This document shows, one piece after another, positions 58,194 through 64,000 of a stretch of DNA of 64,000 nucleotides (the stretch's first letter is position 1; each line of letters begins with the position of its first letter). The stretch comes from Actinocatenispora sp963815125 (lineage in GTDB: Bacteria; Actinomycetota; Actinomycetes; Mycobacteriales; Micromonosporaceae): positions 992,001 to 1,056,000 of the forward strand of contig CAWFFM010000003.1 in the NCBI GenBank assembly GCA_963815125.1, given 5' to 3'. The translations under genes were made by a program, and so were the position numbers. The notes beneath the pieces are model-generated. The model worked only from the letters and a program-made list of their open reading frames with translations, did not search any database and was not told where the DNA came from.

Positions 58194-58619
58194 TCAGCTG
58201 TGCAGCCTGCTCGCCAGGGAACGGGTCTCCGCCCGCCGGCCCCAGGCGATCACCCCGAAGAACACGCCGAACAGCACCGGCGTGACCGCGGTCAGCGGTG
58301 CGTGGAGTACGACGATCTGGGTGAACGTCGCGCCGACCATGAGGGCGACGAGCCCGGTCGCGGCCAGCCCGGACAGCCGGGGGACCAGCAGCCCGACGGC
58401 GCCGGCGAGTTCCAGCACGCCGACCAGGTAGCGCAGCCACTGGCCGGCACCGATCTGGTCGAACAGGTCGACGGCGTACTGCTGGCCGACCAGCTTGGGA
58501 ATGGCGGCGCCGATCAGCATGAACGCGGCGGCCAGCACCTGGAGTGCCCAGAGGGTGATGGTGATGCCGCGCCTGCGGGTGATGGTGGTGGGGGTGGCGA
58601 GGGCTGTCCTGACGCTCAT
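58194..58619 (-). CDS. DoxX-family membrane protein
   Basis: 141 residues with four hydrophobic segments: ITITLWALQVLAAAFMLIGA, then YLVGVLELAGAVGLLVPRL and LVALMVGATFTQIVV, and a last helix LFGVFFGVIAWG. DoxX-like integral membrane proteins are oxidative-stress or redox-linked. ATG 58619 follows GGAAGGACG; longer frames (from 58712) overlap the divergent promoter. Divergent from the HxlR-SCP2 gene with 120 bp containing CTTG/CAAG half-sites, so likely regulated by it. Confidence 0.87.
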   Translation of the reverse strand: MSVRTALATPTTITRRRGITITLWALQVLAAAFMLIGAAIPKLVGQQYAVDLFDQIGAGQWLRYLVGVLELAGAVGLLVPRLSGLAATGLVALMVGATFTQIVVLHAPLTAVTPVLFGVFFGVIAWGRRAETRSLASRLHS

Positions 58620-58683
58620 GAGGATCGTCCTTCCGGTGGGGGCCGCCGGCTCGGGGCCCGTGTCGTCTTCCTGCTCGAAGTAA

Positions 58684-58731
58684 GCTTGCAAAAAACAAGC
58701 ATGGTTTGTCAAGGGGAGTATGAGCTAGAAT
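58684..58731. promoter_or_regulatory. Divergent promoter with CTTG/CAAG half-sites
   Basis: Inverted GCTTG (58684-58688) and CAAGC (58696-58700) with CAAAAAA between, and a third CAAG at 58710-58713. A -10 box TAGAAT at 58726-58731 ends 8 nt before the HxlR ATG. Half-sites are typical of MarR/HxlR-type operators; which protein binds is inferred. Confidence 0.55.
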
Positions 58732-58739
58732 TCTGAACC

Positions 58740-59381
58740 ATGACGAGACGGGAGTACGGACAGTTCTGCGGCCTGGCTCGGGCACTGGAGATGGTCGGCG
58801 AGCGGTGGGCATTGCTGATCGTGCGCGACCTTCTGGTCGGCCCGAAGCGCTACACCGATCTGCGGCGCGGTCTGCCGCGCATTCCGACCAACATCCTGGC
58901 CACCCGGCTCAAGGAACTCGAACACGCCGGAGTGGTGCACCGTCGGGTGCTGCCCCGCCCGGACGGCTCCATCGTCTACGAGCTCACCGACTACGGCAGC
59001 GCTCTGGAGGAGCCGCTGATACGGCTCGGTCAATGGGGCGCACGGTCGATGGGAGAGCCGCGGCCGGACGAGATCATCACCCCGGACTCGATGGTGATGG
59101 CCCTGCGCAGTACGTTCCAGCCCGCCGCCGCGGCGGGTCGCACCGTGCACTTCGAGCTGCGGATGGCGGAGATCGTGCTGTCCGTACGGGTGGACGACGG
59201 TGCGCTCAGCGTCGGCGAAGGCGAACTGCCGGACGCCGACCTGGTGATCGAGGCCGGTCCGGCGATCCGGGCACTGATGGCCCGCGAGCTGGATCCGACC
59301 GACGCCGTGGCCGACGGCAGTGTCAAGCTCACCGGTGACCCGGAACTGCTCGCCGGCTTCACGGAGATGTTCCGCATCTGA
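58740..59381 (+). CDS. HxlR-type regulator with C-terminal SCP2-like domain
   Basis: 213 residues. N-terminal winged helix (1-95) of the HxlR/MarR class: EMVGERWALLIVRDLLVG, then IPTNILATRLKELEHAGVV and YELTDYGSALEEPLIRL. The second part (about 110-210) with AEIVLSVRVDDGALSVGEGEL and the LDPTDAVADGSVKLTGD segment resembles a sterol-carrier-protein (SCP2) ligand-binding fold, as in other fused HxlR regulators. ATG 58740 has a -10 TAGAAT 8 nt upstream, so it is likely leaderless. Divergent from doxX, its likely target. Confidence 0.88.
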   Translation: MTRREYGQFCGLARALEMVGERWALLIVRDLLVGPKRYTDLRRGLPRIPTNILATRLKELEHAGVVHRRVLPRPDGSIVYELTDYGSALEEPLIRLGQWGARSMGEPRPDEIITPDSMVMALRSTFQPAAAAGRTVHFELRMAEIVLSVRVDDGALSVGEGELPDADLVIEAGPAIRALMARELDPTDAVADGSVKLTGDPELLAGFTEMFRI

Positions 59382-59435
59382 CGCCGGAAGGGCCACGACG
59401 TGTCATGTTTCGCCGGCGACCGCCCCGTCGGCCAT

Positions 59436-59441
59436 TACGCT
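59436..59441 (+). promoter_or_regulatory. -10 box for leaderless SUKH gene
   Basis: TACGCT ends 6 nt before GTG 59448; no ribosome site is present. Confidence 0.5.
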
Positions 59442-59447
59442 GATCCG

Positions 59448-59969
59448 GTGACTCAGGTTGACGCGCGCACCCTGCCGCCCGAACTCGCAGCGGTCAAGCA
59501 CATCGTCTTCGACTACGCCGACGGAGCGGGAGTGGACTTCGAGCCGTACGACACCTTCCTGTCCGCGCCCGAGACCACCGGCTGGTTCCGCGCCTGGACC
59601 GGCAACCCGGAGGTGGACGGCGACGCGCTGCGCGTCTTCGGCCAGGACGGCACCGGCGGGTACGCGGCACTGTGGCTGAGCCGCGCCGGCTGCTCCTTGT
59701 CCGACCAGCCGATCGTGTTCCTCGGCTCGGAGGGCGAACTTGGCCTGGTGGCCCGTAACCTCGCGGACTTCCTGTGGTTGCTGGCCGACGGGTTCGGACC
59801 GTACGAGGCGGTCGCCTGCCCGGACAGAGGCGCCCGCCCGGCCGCCGACCTGGTCACGATCGCCGGCCGGTACGCCCCTGCGGCGCGGCGCCCGGCCCGC
59901 GCGATCATCGCCGACGCCCGGGACGAGTCGCAGATCTTCGGCCGGCACATCACCTCGCTCTGCCACTGA
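59448..59969 (+). CDS. SUKH-like (SMI1/KNR4) protein
   Basis: 173 residues in the SMI1/KNR4-SUKH fold: PELAAVKHIVFDYADGAGVDF, then FRAWTGNPEVDGDALRVFG and DGTGGYAALWLSRAG, PIVFLGSEGELGLVARN, and LADFLWLLADGFGPYEAV. SUKH proteins are best known as immunity proteins against contact-dependent or polymorphic toxins, but many actinobacterial copies are orphans. No toxin gene is adjacent. GTG 59448 chosen by the -10 box; an earlier ATG at 59400-59404 overlaps that box. Stress or regulatory roles are also possible. Confidence 0.82.
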   Translation: MTQVDARTLPPELAAVKHIVFDYADGAGVDFEPYDTFLSAPETTGWFRAWTGNPEVDGDALRVFGQDGTGGYAALWLSRAGCSLSDQPIVFLGSEGELGLVARNLADFLWLLADGFGPYEAVACPDRGARPAADLVTIAGRYAPAARRPARAIIADARDESQIFGRHITSLCH

Positions 59970-59988
59970 CCGCGACGGCCACCGACCC

Positions 59989-60069
59989 GGCGACAGCGAG
60001 AGCGAGAGCGACGGCGACGGTGGCGACGGCGCTCGGACCGGCGACGGTCGCTGACGCGGCGACGGCGAT
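59989..60069. repeat. Short degenerate GCGACG/GAGAGC tandem stretch
   Basis: Repeated hexamer-like units based on GCGACGG and GCGAGA fill most of 59989-60069 between the convergent SUKH and HelD genes. Looks like a low-complexity slippage region; no gene seen. Confidence 0.5.
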
Positions 60070-60105
60070 CCGTCCGGCGCTGGTGCCGGTCGTCGACCGG
60101 TCAGC

Positions 60106-62460
60106 TCACCGCGCGGTCAGCCCGGCCGGCAACGGCTCGGCATGCAGCACACCGAGCCGGTTCGTGGCGCGGGTCAACGCGACGTACAGGTCGCTGTAGC
60201 CGCGCCCGGACTCGGCAAGGATGGCTGCCGGCTCCACGACCAGTACGGTGTCGAACTCCAGACCCTTGGCCTGCCGTACGGTCAGTACGACCACCGGGTT
60301 CTCCAGGTCCGGATCGTCGCCGGTGGCGGCGCCCGGTACCGCACCGGCCAGTTCGGTCGCGCGTCCGGCCGGCACGATCACCCCGATCCGGCCGTCGCCG
60401 ACCGTGGCGGACTCCCGGCCGACCACGTCGGCCAGCGTCGTGGCGAGCTGTTCCGGCTCCACCCGGCGGAACCAGGGCGGTTCACCGGTGTCGCGTACCG
60501 CGCGAGGTGCGGTCAGCGTGGGATCGATGTGCCGGAGCAGATCGGCGGCCACAGCCATGATCTCCGACGGGGTCCGGTAGCTGGTCCGCAGTTCCTCCAG
60601 TCGCCAGCGGTCCGCGACGTACGGTGCGAACACGTCCCGCCAGTTGCGCGTGCCGGATTCCTCACCGGTCTGCGCCACGTCACCGACCACCGTCATGGAC
60701 CTGGTCGGGCAGCGTCGCAGCAGCAACCGCCAGGCCATCGGGGACAGGTCCTGCGCCTCGTCGACGATGATGTGCCCGAACGCCCAGCTACGGTCCGCGG
60801 CGGCACGCTCGGCGGCGGTCAGGTACGCGTCGTCGGTGTGACGTTCGGCGAGCAGTTCTGCGTCGAGCAGGTCGCCCACGGCCAGGATCTCCGACGCCTC
60901 GTCCTCGAACTCCATCGACGCGGAACCGGCGGTGATGTCCAGCACGCCCTGCGCGTACGCGACCCGACGGCGCCGCTCCCGCTCCGCGCGGGCCCGCGCC
61001 GCCCGGTCGTCGTGACCGAGCAGTTCGGCCGCCTCGTCCAGCAGCGGTACGTCCGCCGGCGTCCAGCCACCGCCCGGCTCCCGGCGCAGCAGCCTCCGTT
61101 GCTCGGCGGTCAGATCCGGTGCGGCGACGGCGATCCGCTCGTCGGAGGCGTACAGGTCGGTGAGTAGCCGCTGTGGGCTCAGCGTCGGCCACAGTTCGTC
61201 GATGGCGGCCTGTACGGCGCTGTCCTCGGCGAGTTCCCGACGGATCTCGGCGAGGTCGTTCTCGCCGAGCAGCAGCGCGCCCTCGCCCGGTGCGTCGTCA
61301 CCGCCCAGGGCCTCGTCGGCGTACGGGTCGGCACCGAGCCGCTGGACCACCTGCCAGCCGAGCGCGTCGATGATGTCGGCGGCGAACACCGGCCGGGCCA
61401 GGTTGTGTGGCCGCCGGGTGCGCCGGGCCCGTTCCCGGGCCTGTAGGCAGACCTCGGGCTCGATCGTCACGGTGTCCTGCTGGAAACCGAACCCCTGATG
61501 GCCGTCGGTGATGACGACCTCGACGGGTTCGTCGGGCACCTTCTGCCGGTCACGTACCGCCGCGGCGAGCACCTCGGCCATCTCCGGCCGGCCCTTGAGC
61601 CGGGCGGTGGCGGCCGGCTCGGCGCGGCGGGCCACCACGCCGGGGAACAGTTCGCCGACGGTGCGGGGCAGTACGCCGGTCTCCGCCAGGGCGGGCAGTA
61701 CGTGCGAGATGTAGCGCAGGAACGCCGCGTTCGGGCCGACGATCAGTACGCCCTGCTGGGACAGCTGTTCGCGATGGGTGTAGAGCAGGTACGCGGCGCG
61801 GTGCAGCGCCACCGCCGTCTTCCCGGTGCCGGGACCGCCCTGTACGACCAGGACGCCACCCAGTGGTGAGCGGATCACCTGGTCCTGCTCGGCCTGGATG
61901 GTGTCGACGATGTCGCGCATCCGACCGGTACGACTGCGGGTCAGTGCGGCGAGCAGGGTCGCCTCGCCGGTCAGCCCGTCGTGTCCACCGTGCGCGGCGG
62001 TCAGGTCGAGTACCTCGTCGTCGAGGCCGACCACGGTGCGGCCCTTGGTGCTGATGTGCCGGCGGCGTCGTACCCCGCCCGGCGACGCGGCGGTGGCCAG
62101 GTAGAACGGCCGCGCGGCGGGCGCCCGCCAATCGATCAGCAGCGGCTCGTAGTCGTTGGTGTCGTCGAAGATGCCGACCCGCCCGATATGGCGGTGTTCG
62201 TCGTCGAAGTCGAGCCGGCCGAAACACAGGCCCTGCTCGACCGCGCGCAGTTGGCTGATCTGGTCGCCGTAGCGGATGGTGGCGGTGTCGCGTTCGGAGC
62301 GGGCACCGGGGGTGCCACCGTCCTCGCGGAGCAGGGTGGCGAGTCGCTCGGCGGCGACGTGGCGCATCTGGTCGAGCCGCTCGTAGAGCATGGACACGTA
62401 CTGCTGCTCCTGCTCCACGGAGGTCTGGCGGATGTCCGGTGTGCCGGCTGAATGGGGCAA
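60106..62460 (-). CDS. HelD/HelR-type RNA polymerase-associated helicase
   Basis: 784-residue superfamily 1 helicase of the HelD/UvrD-like group that binds RNA polymerase and releases stalled complexes; actinobacterial HelR confers rifampicin tolerance. N-terminal coiled helix (SVEQEQQYVSMLYERLDQ), Walker A QGGPGTGKTAVALHRAAYL at about 208-226, Walker B DEAQDLSPMAWRLLL, motif III GDVAQTG, and LYVALTRATNRLGV (motif VI) near the C-terminus. A TTG start at 62460 with GAAGGCGAG upstream is most likely; GTG 62418 is the alternative. Leader hairpin at 62486-62508. Confidence 0.88.
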   Translation of the reverse strand: MPHSAGTPDIRQTSVEQEQQYVSMLYERLDQMRHVAAERLATLLREDGGTPGARSERDTATIRYGDQISQLRAVEQGLCFGRLDFDDEHRHIGRVGIFDDTNDYEPLLIDWRAPAARPFYLATAASPGGVRRRRHISTKGRTVVGLDDEVLDLTAAHGGHDGLTGEATLLAALTRSRTGRMRDIVDTIQAEQDQVIRSPLGGVLVVQGGPGTGKTAVALHRAAYLLYTHREQLSQQGVLIVGPNAAFLRYISHVLPALAETGVLPRTVGELFPGVVARRAEPAATARLKGRPEMAEVLAAAVRDRQKVPDEPVEVVITDGHQGFGFQQDTVTIEPEVCLQARERARRTRRPHNLARPVFAADIIDALGWQVVQRLGADPYADEALGGDDAPGEGALLLGENDLAEIRRELAEDSAVQAAIDELWPTLSPQRLLTDLYASDERIAVAAPDLTAEQRRLLRREPGGGWTPADVPLLDEAAELLGHDDRAARARAERERRRRVAYAQGVLDITAGSASMEFEDEASEILAVGDLLDAELLAERHTDDAYLTAAERAAADRSWAFGHIIVDEAQDLSPMAWRLLLRRCPTRSMTVVGDVAQTGEESGTRNWRDVFAPYVADRWRLEELRTSYRTPSEIMAVAADLLRHIDPTLTAPRAVRDTGEPPWFRRVEPEQLATTLADVVGRESATVGDGRIGVIVPAGRATELAGAVPGAATGDDPDLENPVVVLTVRQAKGLEFDTVLVVEPAAILAESGRGYSDLYVALTRATNRLGVLHAEPLPAGLTAR

Positions 62461-62485
62461 GATCGCTCGCCTTCACAGGTGGGAC

Positions 62486-62508
62486 CGCGGGTGCTCGGTG
62501 CACCCGCG
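62486..62508 (-). promoter_or_regulatory. Hairpin in the HelD gene leader
   Basis: Perfect 9-bp arms CGCGGGTGC (62486-62494) and GCACCCGCG (62500-62508), 5-nt loop, 26-48 nt upstream of the TTG start. HelR genes are reported to carry upstream rifamycin-associated elements; I cannot confirm that this is one. Confidence 0.45.
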
Positions 62509-62629
62509 CTGCGAGGGACAAAGCTAACGCGGGTTTGCCCCACCGGCCAGGAAACGTCGGAAAGTCACGGTTCCGCCGGTGGCGCGTGCGGACAGCTCAG
62601 CCGACCGGCCGGGATGGCGCCCGGACAGC

Positions 62630-63943
62630 TCAGCCGTACCGCCGGGACGGTGCCCGGACCATGGCGAGGTACACCGCGCCGCCGGCGAGCGTCAGCGTGG
62701 CGATCACCACTGCCATCGGCAGGGCCGAGGCGGTGCCGACGGCGCCGACGAGCGGTGCGGCCAGTGCACCGGTCACGAACTGTCCGGTACCGAGCAGTGC
62801 CGAGGCGCTGCCCGCACGGTGCGCGTGTTCGTGCAGAGCCAACGCGGTCAGATGCGGCATCACCAGGCCGACGCTGGCGACGAGCCCGAACAGTCCGATC
62901 AGGACGGCGGGCAGCCCAGGATCGAGCAGCGCCACGACGGTCAGGTAGACCCCGGCGGTACCCAACGCGCCCAGGCCGACCAGCAGCAGGTGCTCGGAAC
63001 GGTACCGGTTGACCAGCAGCCCGGACAGCTGGTTGGTGCCGACGATGCCCAACGAGTTGACCCCGAACACGAGACCGTACGACTGCTGGGACAGCCCGTA
63101 CACACCCTGCAGCACGTACGGCGAGCCGGAGATGTAGGCGAACAACGCGGCGAACACCAGCCCGGTGGTCAGCACGTACCCGATGAAGCTGCGGTCGGTG
63201 CCCAGCACCCGGAACGAGCCGGTGACGCTGCGCAGGCCGCCACCGTGCCGACGGTCCGGTGGCAGGGTCTCGCGCAGCCCGACCGTGGCGGCGACGAGCA
63301 GCAGCGCGCCGAACGCGGCCATGGTGAGGAAGATGCCACGCCACGAGGTGAGGCGCAGCAGTCCGGCACCCAGTGTCGGGCCGAGGATCGGCGCCGCGCC
63401 GGACACCAGCATCAGGGAGGCGAACAGTTTCACCGCGCCGCGGCCGGACCGCAGGTCGCGTACCACGGCACGGGCGATGACGATGCCCGCGGCGCCGGCC
63501 AGTCCCTGTACCAGTCGGAGCCCGACCAGTACGCCGGCCGACGAGGTGAGCGCGCACAGCACCGAGGCGAGGACGTACACGGTGAGTCCGGTGAGCAGCG
63601 GCCTACGCCGACCGAGCGCGTCGGACAGCGAGCCGGCGACGAGTTGCCCGACGGCCATGCCGACCAGACACGCGGTCAGGGAGAGTTGCGCGACGGCCGG
63701 TGTGGTGTGCAACTGGGCGGTCATCGCCGGCAGTCCGGGCAGGTACATGTCGGTGGACAGCGGTCCACATGCTGAGAGGCCGCCGAGTAGCAGGATCGTG
63801 CCGGTGGGTACCCGGGACGGTGCGCCGGGCGTGGCCCGGAGCTTCCCGGCCGGTATTCCGGAACCAACACTGTCCACTATGGACAGTGTCGGGCCGGGTA
63901 AGTCGGAGGGTTCTGACGTGGGGGAGGTTCGCGTGGCGGGCAC
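62630..63943 (-). CDS. Bcr/CflA-type multidrug efflux MFS transporter
   Basis: 437-residue drug:proton antiporter with 12 membrane helices. N-terminal extension of about 45 disordered residues, then helix 1 TILLLGGLSACGPLSTDMYL (DMY as in Bcr/CflA), the MFS loop GSLSDALGRRRPLL between helices 2 and 3, and motif-C like LMLVSGAAPILGPTLG. Substrates may include bicyclomycin-like drugs. GTG 63943 lies 8 nt after a TAGGCT box, so it is likely leaderless. The coding start contains a perfect 10-bp palindrome (63867-63889). Confidence 0.88.
   Translation of the reverse strand: MPATRTSPTSEPSDLPGPTLSIVDSVGSGIPAGKLRATPGAPSRVPTGTILLLGGLSACGPLSTDMYLPGLPAMTAQLHTTPAVAQLSLTACLVGMAVGQLVAGSLSDALGRRRPLLTGLTVYVLASVLCALTSSAGVLVGLRLVQGLAGAAGIVIARAVVRDLRSGRGAVKLFASLMLVSGAAPILGPTLGAGLLRLTSWRGIFLTMAAFGALLLVAATVGLRETLPPDRRHGGGLRSVTGSFRVLGTDRSFIGYVLTTGLVFAALFAYISGSPYVLQGVYGLSQQSYGLVFGVNSLGIVGTNQLSGLLVNRYRSEHLLLVGLGALGTAGVYLTVVALLDPGLPAVLIGLFGLVASVGLVMPHLTALALHEHAHRAGSASALLGTGQFVTGALAAPLVGAVGTASALPMAVVIATLTLAGGAVYLAMVRAPSRRYG
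63867..63889. promoter_or_regulatory. Perfect palindrome within the start of the efflux gene
   Basis: ACACTGTCCA-CTA-TGGACAGTGT, 10-bp arms with a 3-bp centre, about 54-76 nt inside the efflux gene. Could be an operator, a transcription road-block, or chance; it sits in the disordered N-terminus where codon use is free. Confidence 0.5.
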
Positions 63944-63951
63944 GGATCCAC

Positions 63952-63957
63952 AGCCTA
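63952..63957 (-). promoter_or_regulatory. -10 box for leaderless efflux gene
   Basis: Minus-strand TAGGCT ends 8 nt before GTG 63943. Confidence 0.45.
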
Positions 63958-64000
63958 CCGTCGTGGTCTCCCGACGGCATCGAGGTTTACGCCACGACTC

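Noticed and set aside
59970..60105. GCGACG-type repeat as a coding region
   Set aside because: Short, low-complexity, between two convergent stops, without a start site.
1..64000. CRISPR arrays, tRNA or rRNA genes, insertion sequences or prophage
   Set aside because: No regularly spaced repeats, cloverleaf patterns, transposase or phage structural motifs were recognised by eye. A tRNA scan and IS database search would be needed to be certain.

Overview
Very GC-rich, gene-dense chromosomal DNA from an actinobacterium, most likely a Micromonosporales-type actinomycete. Pointers are two coenzyme F420 genes (fbiA, fbiB), a WhiB regulator, an acyl-CoA carboxylase with an epsilon subunit, a maleylpyruvate-isomerase-fold protein of the mycothiol type, an actinobacterial HelD helicase, and at least 13 genes whose start codon lies 6-8 nt after a TANNNT -10 box (leaderless transcripts). 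The family-level placement is inference. I see no tRNA, rRNA, insertion sequence, prophage or CRISPR array.

Layout. 1-8.1 kb is accessory: a drug-type ABC permease, a secreted alpha-galactosidase, a serine hydrolase with a divergent TetR regulator, two GNAT genes collapsed onto each other, and an XRE-TPR regulator facing a small unknown protein. 8.1-24.5 kb is a conserved actinobacterial block: maf, a DinB-fold enzyme, corA, accE-accD (propionyl/acyl-CoA carboxylase), birA, a five-gene Asp23/AmaP envelope operon, a PH-domain membrane protein, a MaoC dehydratase, gtrA, an ECF sigma factor, purK-purE, a CoA-binding protein, UDP-glucose dehydrogenase and a fadE25-like acyl-CoA dehydrogenase. 24.5-30.5 kb carries an L,D-transpeptidase, a thioesterase, acetoacetyl-CoA synthetase, a TetR regulator and a TIGR03089 protein.

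30.8-46.7 kb is the second conserved block and supplies activated mannose: glycosyltransferase, manC (GDP-mannose), fbiB-fbiA (F420), a Q/G/Y-rich membrane protein, whiB, a degenerate zincin, DUF3499, a GNAT, manB, a Trm112-like protein, a SIS-domain protein, a cation diffusion facilitator and manA. From memory, the order and content of both blocks match the Mycobacterium tuberculosis interval from manA (Rv3255c) to maf (Rv3282), with lineage-specific insertions.

46.7-64 kb is mixed: an ABC exporter with three palindromes in its upstream region, a divergent RDD/SpoIIM pair, DedA, DUF2306, a GH13 alpha-glucosidase, small enzymes (ABM-like, VOC, crotonase, secreted endonuclease-phosphatase), DoxX with a divergent HxlR-SCP2 regulator, a SUKH protein, HelD and a Bcr/CflA efflux pump.

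The central metabolic themes are acyl-CoA carboxylation with its biotin ligase, the fructose-6-P to mannose-6-P to mannose-1-P to GDP-mannose route (manA, manB, manC) with a glycosyltransferase and lipid-sugar flippase, and F420 maturation. No complete unknown system such as an island or defence locus is evident. The most interesting items are regulatory palindromes (notably over the whiB promoter), the low-complexity membrane protein, conserved-fold proteins that have lost catalytic residues, and the SIS protein of unknown function inside the mannose operon.
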